Origin: Sphaeroforma sirkka
Taxonomy: Eukaryota > Opisthokonta > Ichthyosporea > Ichthyophonida
Assembly: GCA_001586965.3 (NCBI GenBank)
Contig: LUCW03000574.1
Location: 10,001 to 52,500 of the forward strand
Reading direction: 5' to 3'
DNA: 42,500 nt
Part shown: positions 9,427 to 21,726 of the stretch, piece by piece
Layout of the letters: each line of letters opens with the position of its first letter
Position numbering within the stretch: the stretch's first letter is position 1
Position numbers and translations under genes: made by a program
Notes under the pieces: model-generated
The model's input: only the letters and a program-made list of their open reading frames with translations
Database searches by the model: none
What the model was told of the DNA's origin: nothing

Positions 9427-12400
9427 CTAGAGTTTTATTTCATGTCCGTTCGGCTGTCGTTCTTGGTCGTGTGCTTGTGGATGAATGTCGCTTAGTTTAT
9501 TATGCGCCATTGCCTGCTCTGTGGTTGCCATGGAAACACTCGACAGTGAACCAGCTGCGCGCACTGTGTCCATGGTATGGATGCTTGTGCAGTTGCTCTT
9601 GCCCTGGGCTGAGTCGTTCATCGCATTGGCTGTACCTAATTTCTTGTAGTGGTCCCGTTTCCACAGAGAGGGCCACTGTGAGTACAGGTAGAGCACATAC
9701 ACCTGGGACAGCATGACAATGGACATCTGGATGACAGAGAATACGTACACCCCCGTGTGCCCATAATTCACCATACGTGTATACGCCATGACATACATGC
9801 TAATGAGCAGCACCATCTGAACCACGCGGGTGAAGGCAAAGACACACAAAGCGGCACGGCCTAGACACGCCTGGGTATCCGTGAGGTGCCTATGCTGAAG
9901 CTTACTGTAGAACATGAGCAGGTACAGCCCACCCTCGTACACCGTGAAGTAGTCGGCCACCATCCCCACTCTGAGCGTGAAGATGTCCTGCGCCACCAGG
10001 GGCAACATGTAGATAGCGTACCAGCACAGGTGATGCACCACCAGGAACACCTTCATCTCAGCTGGCTTGCGCACAGCCATGTCAGCCACATACAGCACAG
10101 CATGCGACGACACCAGCGCAAAGGTCAGGGGCCACAGCGACCACATGACCAGGTCTAACCTGTCGGAGAACAGGATGGTTGCGAACACGTAGGTGTACAC
10201 GGGTATCTGTAGGGTCAGGACAAGGCCAAGTACAGCGTAGTGCGTGAGCAGGGGCATGTCACCCGCCAGGACGTTCCTTGGTACAAAGCAGTGCCGGTGG
10301 AGCGCCCAGGAGGCTATCGCATAGGCTACCACGTACCCAACCATGCACCCCACTATAGTAATGACGACCCATAAATACTCTCGTGTCGACTGCAACGCAT
10401 AACCCCACACGGCATTCAGCCCGGCGTAGTCACCCAAGTTGCTAAAGGAATAGTCGTGTATGCCTTTGGCGGCATTGGCCCCTACACCTCTGCTACGTCG
10501 CCACTCGCGTGTTCTCACAAATGGCGTGTTGTCTTCCAGCTGCACGTGGTGTTGCATCAGATCCCACAGTGGCTCGGAAGGTCCGTTGATGAACTGTATG
10601 CCTTCGCGCGTGAGCCGAGTACAAGTGAGGATCGTCATAGCACGACACGCCCACAAAGTTAGGGATGATCTTTCCCAGTATCAAGGCCACACGTGTGTTG
10701 GACACAGCCATGCTCGTGGTTGGCACTAGCATGCCCTCTAGCTGGATGCCTACGTATGCGTCTATATCGTCCACGCTGTCATATAACTCACTGATTGCCT
10801 GGGTCAGACTCGCTGAGAGCATTAAATCCGCAAATGTACGCACCGTGTATTTGTGGCTGGAGTAGTGTTCAACGTACGCCTTGTAACTGGCCAGGCCATT
10901 TGCTCGTGCATCCAACAGTTGTTGTTTGAATACAAACCCCATGTACCCAGGGATTTTGTCTCCTTGTTTGCGACCAGCTGGGCTGCGGTAGAATGCATCG
11001 ACGTGCTGTTGCATGGTGTAGTTAGCGAATGCCGGAGGTCTCCGAAACATGTCATGCGCCACAGACACGGCAGCTGTGTCGTAGTGCACGTAGTCGGGGA
11101 TGGACTGATGAAACGTGTACGCGTGTAGATATTCGATACTGAAATCTGGCGGTTTGTGTAGGCGGGTTTCGCGTGACTGTACGTCGCAGCCGAGGGTTGA
11201 AAACGGCACTCGAGTGTTGATACCATTGGCACGCAATCCAATGTCGGATGCAAAGTTCTTGAGAAACGCCCGTGCTTGACGGGTAGTCATGATGACCCGG
11301 GCCATGCGGAATAGCCGCTCATCGGTCAACTCGTTTAAGTCCAGACCTTCGTCGATGGCTCCGAGAAGTAACTGGTCGCACACGCGGTTGTGCTCGCGAG
11401 TGTAGAGACTCACCTGGGTGGTTTAGGGCAATGACGTGAATAGTTGGTTACATACTCGTGATAAAAAAATCATTTATCATCACGCAATCATGTTATATTA
11501 TCAGTTAGTTATGTGGGGGTTTTTAGCACCAATACAGAAGCTCAATTGTTTTAAAATGTGATCCTCATTTCGAATTTTGAAAGTGGGGTAATCCTTCGCT
11601 GTTAAAAACTCCACAGCACTTCAAAAGCGAGCGGATGGATACCTACCCAGAACAGATGGCCCCAATGGCTATTCAAGTCATTGTCGCCAAGCACATAAAG
11701 CTGCCATTCGGTGAGATTTGCTGCACTCTGTGCCGTAGTATCGTTTACGTCGCTCCATACTAAGGCGATTTCTTCGCCATGATAATTTCGAGAGGTCTTG
11801 AGTCTCCCGTTGCTGAACGACCGTAGCACGTGTTCTCGTTCTTTGCTGCGGCCGTATACCATGGCGAGGTTACTTCGTTGTGAATCTGCATCCATCTGTT
11901 GAGCTCCCTGAGAGTTTGGTTTAGTGCGCAGCATGTCTTCGAAATAAAAGTTGACCCAGGATACCCAAAGAAAGTTTATTCCCATTTCTGTCTCATTTAT
12001 CATTGGTCCTTTGCGTCGGAATAATCGTTCGAATACTTCGTCTGGGTTGGGCAAATGATGGACCTTATCCTTCTGCTTCTGCCTTTTGATTACATCGTTA
12101 AAATCCACAGAATAATTGCACGATCCTCGACTGTTTAGTTCGGCCCACACATTTACACCATTGCATTTACCACGTGAGGGTTCACTGAGTGGTGAAACCA
12201 GACCAGCTGGCAGGTGTGCGGTCTCGAGCAGCCTCCCCGCAAGATCTAGCAGATCTTCTGGTGCATCCAATGCTTCATTGTCGTTGCCAAAGTCACGCGT
12301 GAGCGCATTTCCGTATTCAAAGGCATCATGGATGTTATATATGCCATTTGCATTGAGCAGGACTGGTAAGGAAGCAAGCCAAAGGGTATACCACTTGAAA

Positions 12401-12587
12401 ACATTCGGAACTTCTGGGATGTTAATTATAAGACTCGATGAGGTCCTTATATTCTCTCGCTTTCGGCCTGTAATATTAAATCTGACAATGTGATCGCTGT
12501 TTTTCACAGCTGTAGCCACTGCTCTGTTGTGGTGTGCATACAAGGTGACACTGTGTTTAATACAGCCCGTTCTCAAGTGTTGTTCGT
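9427..12587 (-). CDS. Cyclooxygenase-like haem peroxidase fused to a seven-helix (TLC-like) membrane domain
   Basis: Exons 12587-11648 and 11413-9427 (TAG), joined in phase 0 through a GTAGGT donor and a CAG acceptor; about 975 residues, with the N-terminus in an unseen upstream exon. The first ~600 residues follow animal prostaglandin synthases in order: LPNPDEVFERLFRRK, the distal haem helix, NLAMVYG, LRSFSNGRLK, TREHNRVCD across the exon join, AYTFHQSIPD (catalytic Tyr and proximal His positions both kept), and ELYDSVDDIDAYVG. The distal helix reads WVNFYFED where the family has Gln and His. One base appears to be in excess near 10610-10625, since homology continues in the next frame (TRLTREGIQFING); sequencing error or a real lesion. 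From about 10400 to 9640 there are seven hydrophobic helices with VVHHLCWY and YFTVYEGG, reminiscent of TLC domains (tentative). Expected reaction: oxygenation of fatty acids at membranes. Confidence 0.84.
9434..9439 (-). terminator. AATAAA overlapping the stop region of the cyclooxygenase-like gene
   Basis: On the minus strand AATAAA lies inside the last codons (HEIKL-stop). It could act as a polyadenylation signal with a very short 3' UTR, but a chance match in an A-rich codon string is equally possible. Confidence 0.25.
11414..11647 (-). other. 234-bp intron of the cyclooxygenase-like gene
   Basis: Bounded by GTAGGT (donor) and ACCCAG (acceptor) on the minus strand. Free of long repeats, unlike the introns of the plus-strand genes. 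Confidence 0.8.
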
Positions 12588-14575
12588 CTAGAGCTCAGAG
12601 GTATGCCACGTTTTGATTTCTGAGGTCTAAAATTCAATTGAAATTACGCACAGCCAGTGAGTGCCGGAGTGACCGCCTCGCACTTTTTTCCGAAAAATAA
12701 ATATAACAAATACCAACTGGGGAATTTGTGGCGCTGCCGCACAATGCCAATCAGATAACAAAGGGCACTGCACGTTTCTCATTAGGCCATCACATTATGG
12801 CGCACAACAGCTATCTGGTACAGACTACCGCAGAAGCAATCAGCTGTGTCAGACTCTCAGTCTACATATTCACATACTGAGCGAGTTTGAATGTTCAGTA
12901 GGCTGTGTATGAGTACAGGTTTTGAGTTTTGATATTTTGTAACCATCATGCAAATATTTATCGTTTATAGGGGGCTATGCCAATGTGTGTGGTTATAAGT
13001 ACACTGTAATGTGTTTAATCTGTAGTAGTTCACGTAATTACCTGTCTGTGTATATGGTGTTTTGTGTAGTAGTTCACATATTTATCTACTTTTGTTTATA
13101 TACTAACTATTATACATGCGGTACAGTCGCACAGGCCAAAAGAAACAAAGCTCATTGTGGTTTTAAGTGCTGCATTTGAATGCATGTATATTTAAGTCCA
13201 TTTTTCACAATCAAGCATCTATCTAAAAAGAGATATGTTAATATGTGAAGTAACTTAATGTATGTAGGTCAGCGAGAATTTAAGTGAAGCTAATAATCAC
13301 ACACGTATATGTTCACTATACGTGCATACACACCGCGATCGCCTTTACATAATATGGATACTGTATTTATATTTAACTAGTTTTTTAGGTGATGTACATA
13401 TGCCTACATACACGCTTTGGACAATGAGAGTTCATGTATAAGTGTATTTATGTATATCCATAAAAATCGTCCGGATGTTATTACATCGAAATGGTTAATA
13501 GCTGTGTGTGTCATTGTGACTCGGTTGTGGACTACTCAATGTTCATGCCATACTCGCACTTTTCATCCAAATAAACCATCCTCTCGTGCAAGCAATCTGC
13601 TCTTTTTTTATGTTCCTAATTTTAATAACCTGTTACACAAGCACAAACAGTCGCATGGGGGTTCTCTACCATTCACAGGCTTGTAATTGGATAAGCACGC
13701 TATTCGCGAGATGAACAGAAACAGTTCTGAAGGGCGAAACACAAGAGCACGGTCCGTTCTCCCAGTCGACAATACACCGGTATAAACTTTGCAATCCTTT
13801 CTAACACGAGAATTGATAGATATACAGATGGTCCGTTGGTGGTGCTGTGTGTATTCACTGGTATCTACACTACGAGCAATTTAGAACGGTGGTCTTCTGA
13901 CGCGGCAACAAAACGGAGACGCGACTTTGTCTATACCTCAAGGGGCAAGATGAATAGATGCCCAGTGATACGAAGAAACCTTGTCATTCTTGTCGGAAGG
14001 TACACAGCACGACTACACTCTTGCGCAACTATGAGAAAAAAGGTCGCTTGGAACTGTGTCGGTCAGCTTTCCGTCGTGTAATAAGCTATCACCATGAAAT
14101 TACGGCGTGGTCAATTTTAGTCCTTGCCCACAATGACGTATCTGTATACAAGGTCTCTGAACATCTCAGTAGAGAAGTGGTTTTCAGGGTGTGCACAGAG
14201 GTGGCATTATCGTATGCAAGGTCTCTGAACATCTCAGTAGAGAAATGGTTTTAAGGGTGTGTACAGAGATGGCTTTATTTGTTTCCCTTGGGGTCGAGCT
14301 GGACAGTCAGGCCAATCGATCCCTCGGGTCGTTTGTATGTGGGCTGCTTCCCTATTCCGAACATAACGCGTTGGTTACTCATCAGTTGAATGGATTCTAG
14401 TTGGTCCTGATTGCGACTTACTTGCATTAACTTAGGTCATTCTCCGACGAACAGTACGATAGGGTTACGCGTACACAAACGATTGACAGTCATGTATACT
14501 GCGCAAGCACATCACACACTACCAAACAAACTAGGGCATGTCACCAGTCGAACGAATGAATGGCCCTGAAGGATG
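12588..14575. other. Spacer upstream of the cyclooxygenase-like gene and downstream of HAAO
   Basis: AT-rich, with no exon I can support. It must hold the first exon(s) and promoter of the minus-strand cyclooxygenase-like gene unless those lie farther off. A minus-strand AATAAA (plus coordinates 14274-14279) about 300 bp past the HAAO stop is a candidate polyadenylation signal. Confidence 0.5.
14148..14275. repeat. ~68-bp tandem duplication
   Basis: Two copies of a segment beginning AAGGTCTCTGAACATCTCAG and containing GTGTGCACAGAGGTGGC or GTGTGTACAGAGATGGC. Lies downstream of HAAO. Confidence 0.8.
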
Positions 14576-17500
14576 TCAGGGTACAAGCAGGGCGGTGATA
14601 GTATGGTGTAAGCTAGAGTTTGCCAGACTAATGACTAGAGTGCATGAGTCAAAGTAGAGTGATTCTTCTGCAGTCACACATCATCACATATATCGCTCTA
14701 TATATACAGAGTAGTATTGTGGGGTTGGCTCAGCGACGGGCTCGCGAGTGTCCTGTGGCTGTCGCGTCCATACCTGACTCGACCATATCTTCTCACACTC
14801 TTCACCAGATACAACTAACCACTAGCACTTCAACAGACAATCGATTGATGTAACGGCAGGCATGTGCATGTGCAACTATTGGCCATTTGACTTACCACTG
14901 GGGATGACCCCGCACTCGCCCTCTGCAAGGGTGGTGGTCTCTTGCCCATCTAGAATCACGGTGACCTCTCCCTGTGTTATATGAGAGTGATATGGTATTA
15001 CGTGTAGCTTGTTTCAGTTGTTGTTGTGAGAGTGTTATATTATTACGTGTAGCTTGTTTCAATTGTTGTTATGAGAGTGTTACGGTATTACGTATAGCTT
15101 GTTTCAGTTGTTGTTGTGAGAGTGTTATATTGTTACGTGTAGCTTGTTTCAGTTGTTGTTGTGAGAGTGATATATTATTACGTGTAGCTTGTTTCAGTCG
15201 TTGTTGTGATAGTGTTATGGTGTTACGTGTGAATTGTATTAGTTGCTGTTGCGAGAGTGGTATGATACAACGTGTGTCTTAATATGTATTGAGCAGTGCA
15301 CTCCTATCTTTTAAAATCAAACCCATTCACGAGATGAAGGTGGTGTGAGATGACTATGTATACATACACAACGATACTAACCTATTGAACCACTAACCAT
15401 CTACACCACAACAACACAACACTGCACACCCACCATCTATGACAGGCACTCAACAAGAATTCAGGCAAGACAAGAAGGATAACCATCAGATAGGTATGTG
15501 ATGTGCGTTCGTTGTGGCATGTCATCTCCACATCACGAGCGAGTACAATCCCCAATGGGTCGTCTATTAGAGACATACCTTGAGCTGGTACACCCACGTC
15601 TCATAGTCCACAGCCTCGCGTGTGAACTCCGTCTGCCCCCCCCCTCTACACATACTTTACCCTCTTTGTCCGGATGGTTCGGGAAGAGGTTCAACGACGC
15701 CCCCTGATGTGTTTGTGTGCCGGGAATAGTAGCATGAGCATGGTGAGCACCATCATGTACATCGAGAGCCAAGACATGGTCATAATAGAATAGGCGTGTT
15801 AATAGAGTTTCATAGCCAAACAGTATTTGTTCATATATACCACGACCAACCAAGTACATTTTCGAAGAACTTCCGTGAGGATGAAGCACACTCTGTGTGG
15901 ACATAGGGATCATACAGCATTGTTTGCTTCTATGCGATGTCGTTTGATGCGGTTTAACTCGGTATGCTGTTGTGATCTGTGAATTGAATGAACAACTTGT
16001 GCTATGTCGTGGTGTCTACGCTCTGATGTGCTGTATCACACTCTCGCATGTTTTACTGTGATGACATGAGGTTTTACATGTTGCCATCAACGCGTTTATG
16101 TCTGTGTGCCCTCAATGAGAGCTGATAAATGTCATTAAAATCAAATAATATACAATAAATCGTGTTCAATAGTTTACACACACGCACACACACATATATG
16201 CACATGTATATATATATATATATATATATATATGGATATCAAATACCTTTGCCAATTCCGCCTTGTGCTCCTCTAACCAATCGGCCAGCATGAATGGATC
16301 GGGTAGTTCTGTGGTGAAGTCTTGTTTCAGCGGTGGGTTGTTCACTTTACTCTCCGCATTCGGCTTACCTGCAACACATAACAAATGAACAACAATCATT
16401 GTAGTCAATCAACTACAGAAGTGTTTTTTGAGTCTGATAACATCTACATAAACTACGTTAGCATAGCATGATATCATATACCACAGATATGTAATGATTT
16501 GAGTACATTGTGGAACAGAGCGAAGTGGTACAGTATGATGGATGGTTTGCATAGAGGCGGTCACTGTTCGTCGCATGGCAAACTGACAAAGAGTTGGACA
16601 GTACTGTTTCGGTGAACGTTGATTGAGTATCTCGTAGACAGAGCCGCACATAAACATCAAACGCACTAATCATGCTGTCAACTTCTGCACACGGTAAAAA
16701 AGTGTGTACCCATAATTCGGGCTATTGGTTTGCATTGGGTTACATGAAAGCTCTGAACCCCGCAGATCACTTAATTAAAACAACAAGAACCGTCGCACCT
16801 GTCCGACACTGCTCGCTCCGTTTATAGTCGTTCACCACCGGCACAAGGTCACGGCCCAAGTCACCGCAGTGAAAGTACCTACAGTGTACGTGTGTGGAAA
16901 CGCAATTCATTCATATGATAACTCGGAAGCCAAACATATTAGAATAGATCGACTACTGAGAGCTTCTGAAGGTCACTTGGAGTGCATAGCAGTAGGTGTG
17001 TACGCTTCCAATGCCGAAAGGATATGCTGCATACTGCTTTGGGGACACTAACTCACATGCCAACATCGGGAGTTTCTTTCTGCGGGTTCAGGGGTTGTTA
17101 TGAATAACGGGCGCATCGGAATAATAGTGCACAGACACAGGAAGAAAAGGGCATAAACTCTAAAAACCCTAGATCTGAAATGAAAAACTTTCCCATATGG
17201 TTGACAAAATCAAACTATGCAATATGTATACACCTGAGTTGAGTAACGCGTATGTAATTCACATACCGTTCCCAGAGGATCTCATCGCATTTTTCAAAGT
17301 CTGTGTACCATCTGCTCAAACAGGAAATAGATGGCGGGGTTAGGTGAGGGTCCTATGGGCATACATATCTCAAGTATCAGCAACACGACTACAATTTGCC
17401 ATAGATACATACAGAGTCGAAGATAGGTCGCAACAGAGACGCAGTGATCTTCAATTGCGGACCATTGCTATAGTTTGTGCTGCCACAGCCATGGGCACTA

Positions 17501-19459
17501 GATAAGACGTACTACATACAGAACACACAAGGCAATGTATTACCACACCAATAAATATTGTAAGATTGTTATGCTTCGTCTGAGGCGCATATATCCCACA
17601 TCAGCACATGGAACACTCAGACTGTGCAATGACGACACCACATTTCAGGCCAGACAGTACAGATGTAGTGAAGCGGATATGCGAGGGATATTGAATAAAT
17701 GTGCGATTTCCAATCATAGAGACAATAACTATCGATCTATCTAAAACCCTAAAAATCTTAAAGTGCGATACACTTGAGTACACACTTCGAGTGCAAATAA
17801 ACACATACATTGATATATACCATTCCAATATGCACAGACAAACATAACTCGAGCTAATCGTCTTTACGCCACATCGTGCTCCATATATATACACCTCTAC
17901 ACCTACCTTGGGCCTACTCATTCGTGTGCCATCGCTAAACCAACAAATCACGAGACCGAGAGGCCATACTTTCAACAGACAATGTACAACAACAAGACAT
18001 ATAGACATGAGTTAGCACCATCACGTACACACTAGCACCTCATAAGCAAACAAACAAACCCAAACGGCCAACCCTCGTACCACAGACTCAACTGCAGACA
18101 TCTGCTCGGTATACATCAGTACACGACACACACAGAAACACACACACATATATATGTACACAGACACATATACACACACACACATACGCACACACACGTG
18201 CACACCTCAGGCCATCCATCTCGCCATCCTCCCTGGATCGCTCAACCACCAGGCCAAACGACCCAGTCTCAGGGCGTTGGGGTGAGTGGGGCACGCGCGA
18301 CTTCAGCAGAAACACTTGGCCCTCGTTGATGCGCACCACTTTGCGCTGGCCATTCTGGATTGTCGGCAGCTCCATATTGCCTGTGGCAACGGATGCGATG
18401 CTGTACTGAGATAGAGACGACTAACATCCATGAAGCTACTGTGGTGTATTGAGATAGAGATGACTAACAAGCATGCAGCTACTGCGGTGTAGAGGTTGAT
18501 AGGCTCATACGCCTTTGCAAAATAGAGCACTCTCCGCCATGGCAAACCCAACACGAACATAGTACTATTCTTTTTTAACTATCACAACGCAGTGACATGT
18601 GCCCGAAGTCTTGTTGCCGATTGTGCCTTCAACAACGTCTATTCTGTGCATCTGCGTACGTTTATTCATATACATCTGGATTGTCTTGTGTCTAGCCAGA
18701 TTTTGTATGGGAAATAACCCACAACCATATGACGGACACTCATGCACATCGTGCTCATATAAAACACAGTTGCTGCGAAAAGAAGTGCGTGTTACCAGCA
18801 ATGATCATACTGGGTTTTGTCAGTATGTATAAAAATGCCAATTTGAGTGTGTGCGTATATAGACAATCTCTACATCTCTAGGTACACACAGTTGAGTTTT
18901 CGCGACGGCAATACAGTCACAAGTGTGAGAACCTTTTAAGAATTGAGAAACTTACCCCGTTATATCGTACCAAACAGATAGACTGCAAGCGAGTGCTCAT
19001 CTAGCGATGCACACATAGTCTTTGCAATCCATACACAGTCTTGTATATGAATGTGAAAACACCAACGGATAGACTGCGAGTGCGTGCTCACATACATAGC
19101 CTTATAAATGAATGCAAAAACTATATCAGGCTACATGCTAGAGCGGTAGAAAACCAACCGGAGTGTACCTCAGATTAGATGCACACAAGAATGAAGGCGC
19201 TGCGAGAAGCTCAATTGAATATCTGTGAGCCACTGTGTGGCGTGGTCATAGACCTCGTGACTTTTTTTCTGCATTGCATCAGATGAAGCGTGCAATATAT
19301 ACCTTTCACCTGATAGAAGAACTCACTGCTCTCGTCCAGATGGAAGTCTGTGCGGGTATTAGGGCCGCCCACAAACATGATGCTGAGCTGCTTCTTGTGC
19401 ATGAGCTTATTGCACACGGGCGGGACAAATAGCTCTTTGTTGTCCTCACGCCATGCTTT
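14576..19459 (-). CDS. HAAO: 3-hydroxyanthranilate 3,4-dioxygenase
   Basis: Iron-dependent cupin enzyme that opens the ring of 3-hydroxyanthranilate in the kynurenine route to quinolinate and NAD; cytosolic in known organisms. Exons in transcript order: 19459-19303, 18380-18206, 17311-17267, 16878-16799, 16368-16247, 15703-15579, 14971-14896 and, tentatively, 14667-14576 (TGA). All borders are GT-AG with matching phases; total about 290 residues, close to the animal enzyme. Metal ligands are visible: His and Glu six apart in FHLDESSE, and His in RVPHSPQR. Substrate-binding Arg (GPNTR), Arg (SPQR) and Glu (LVVER) are also present. The second, vestigial cupin follows (ETWVYQLKGEVTVILDG), as in the two-cupin animal/fungal form. 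A short first exon with Met is missing. Exon 15703-15579 is one base short of frame at a run of nine C; a lost base there best explains it. Confidence 0.93.
14977..15275 (+). repeat. 45-bp tandem repeat next to an HAAO acceptor
   Basis: Six copies of a 45-bp unit containing TACGTGTAGCTTGTTTCAG and GTTGTTGTGAGAGTG. On the HAAO (minus) strand the array is the last part of the intron and ends four to six bases before the acceptor of exon 14971-14896. Confidence 0.9.
16180..16233. repeat. CA/TA microsatellite
   Basis: (CA)n followed by a run of about 16 TA. It starts 13 bp beyond the donor of HAAO exon 16368-16247, inside the intron. Confidence 0.85.
18120..18202. repeat. CA/TA microsatellite at an HAAO donor
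   Basis: ACACAC-rich tract with TATATATG, directly adjoining the donor of exon 18380-18206, so the intron begins in the microsatellite. Confidence 0.8.
18977..19115. repeat. ~86-bp imperfect duplication in HAAO intron 1
   Basis: AGATAGACTGCAAGCGAGTGC at 18977 is echoed by GGATAGACTGCGAGTGCGTG at about 19063, followed in both by a CATAGTC/CATAGCC segment and an ATGAATG segment. Confidence 0.65.
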
Positions 19460-20400
19460 CTACATTCTGTACACTCCATTGTATCGGGTTGTCGATGTTG
19501 ACGTTATGATTAGGGTATAGCTGTTGTATGTTTTACAGCAACTGTTTACTTTAAAAAGGGGTTTTAGATGTGTCGATTTCTTGCTAAGCAGTCGCACTGC
19601 CTTGGTCACAGTGTGCAAGCGAGAGTTATCAGGATGCGCACAGTGACAGGGGTGTATAGAATATTCTATTTACATGATGAAAAAAATATCAACTCAACAT
19701 CTTGTGACGTAAAGTGATTACCCAAGGCAGCGGCGTAGTATACACAACGTTGGTAAAGAGTTCTGATTGGGGCTCAAAAAAGCAATGACCATATTTTGCT
19801 TTCAGACACGTATCACAGCCTCCTAAATTGAACACGTAAACAAGATATTGAATAAAACTCGCAAGTACGCCTTGTGATTTATTTATGTATGTATATGCTT
19901 TAAAATAGTAATGACTGGGGCTAAAGGTAATCTGCTTTCAGTAACGTATCATACTGTGTATGTGAGTTGTAGTGAGCTTTTACAAGGCAATGATTGGGGT
20001 ATGTGAGTTGTATTAAGCTCAAAAGGCAATGACCGGGGCTATACATACACTATTCTGCTTTCAGTAACGTATCATATTACGCATATTTATGTGAGTTGTA
20101 GTATAAAGCTGGCAATGACTGGGGCTATACAGTATCCGGATATCTGGCGCTCATGCAATCTAGAATGTAGTATGAGTACCAGTCTTTTCAAACCTGGATT
20201 TGACCCTCAGTCCCTCTTTATAGCAATAAATATTGAAAAGAAAAATAAAACCATGTACAGTATGTGTAACATATTTTTAAAAAACTCGTAATATTTTGTG
20301 AATGCTAGCTTGCATTCCCACAAATCCGTATTTTTGTTTTTATTCTAGAGTTAAGTAGTGAAGGTTGCTTGGGTTGCTGGGTATATAGTTTCGGCCTTAA
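19460..20400. other. HAAO upstream region with dispersed imperfect repeats
   Basis: Between about 19770 and 20125 a set of phrases (GGCAATGACTGGGGCTA, CTGCTTTCAGTAACGTATCA, GTGAGTTGTA) recurs three or four times at uneven spacing. The missing first HAAO exon and its promoter should lie here; I could not identify them. Confidence 0.5.
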
Positions 20401-20415
20401 TAACCAATATGTATC

Positions 20416-20831
20416 GTGACAAAGTTCATAACTGCCACCGTGGATACGTTCGACCGGGTGGGTCTGCAGTTATATGAAGGGTGGAGTCGTGTCAACTACG
20501 AGCTAGCCCACGAAGGCAAGGGTACGACCCAATATCTAACTATGTTGATAACTGGCATGCGTGATGCTGGGGAAGCCCAATTCAAGATCGTTCTTGGCCT
20601 CGAGACAAGGGCGCGAACCATCAGTGTCCCCTCTTAAGGTTGTAATCGGACTGGCCAAAGGCTGGACCACCCCCTACACCACACCTCACAGAACAGTTAG
20701 AGAAAGCTTGTCGAGCGATGCCAGTCGAAATAAAACCACGTGGGGGCGAAATCATTAACCAGGCCACGGGAGAGCGATTGTTTATGGCAAAGGGTTTGAA
20801 CACGTTTCGGAAGAAAGAAGATATTTGAGAT
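20416..20831 (+). other. Unrecognised coding-like patch
   Basis: A repeat-free, more balanced-composition stretch in an AT-rich desert. One frame is open over 20416-20637 (KFITATVDTFDRV, LAHEGKGTTQYLTML, AGEAQFKIV), and another over about 20650-20831 ends in a phrase EIINQATGERLFMAKGLN followed by TGA. The two frames differ and no clear splice site joins them. No family recognised. It may be a decayed gene or two exon pieces. Confidence 0.35.
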
Positions 20832-21104
20832 CAAGCAGTGCGGTTCCATCGTTAATTCCGTCGGCCTATCGAAGATTTGCATCATAGGCTATTCGTCAGA
20901 GATAGATATCCAGTAATAGCACGCCGTGCATGCAGTTAAATGTCCATTGTCGCATACACACTGTATATCATGAACCACGTACGGAAACATGCATGTATGC
21001 ACATATATACAAGCATATCTTTTGTAAGATCAGAGGTAGGATCAATACCTTTTATATAAACTTATTCCACCAATTCGCGCACTTACGATTTTGAGCCAAA
21101 AGAT

Positions 21105-21109
21105 GTACA

Positions 21110-21167
<58 letters not shown>

Positions 21168-21368
21168 ATATAGATCAGAACACGACTCTTAATCAATCCA
21201 TCGAGTGAGAAATAGCCCTGAACGTAAAACCACGTTTTCCATGAGCTTGTGTCCTCTGCTACGTACAAGCACAAAGCCCAATCACACAGGCGAACGCCCA
21301 TATGTCTGCGCACGCTCCGAGCTGGAGAGCGTCTCCACCCGACGTGTGTACGAAAATATGGGGTTTTA

Positions 21369-21414
<46 letters not shown>

Positions 21415-21479
21415 CATCTACACACACATATATATAATCATATATATATATATAAATATATATAAATATACATATAATC

Positions 21480-21511
<32 letters not shown>

Positions 21512-21525
21512 GTGTATAACTACAA

Positions 21526-21576
<51 letters not shown>

Positions 21577-21656
21577 GGTATGTATATAAAGGTTTACTGA
21601 TGTATACGTATATATTTAAGTAGATTCACATTCACACACACATACACACACACATA

Positions 21657-21725
<69 letters not shown>
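21105..21725. repeat. Cluster of (TA)n and (CA)n microsatellites
   Basis: At least five TA runs (about 21111-21166, 21371-21409, 21479-21506, 21541-21573, 21659-21722) separated by CA/CATATA tracts and one unique 200-bp island at 21170-21370. Confidence 0.92.

Positions 21726-21726
<1 letters not shown>

Noticed and set aside
14974-15282. Cys-rich repeat protein (CFSCCCESV phrases)
   Set aside because: A 45-bp repeat is a multiple of three and keeps a frame open; it lies in an HAAO intron on the opposite strand.
15633-15655. A 23-nt intron in HAAO
   Set aside because: It has GT-AG ends, but every other intron here is much longer, and removing it deletes residues that the family has; a miscounted C run is simpler.
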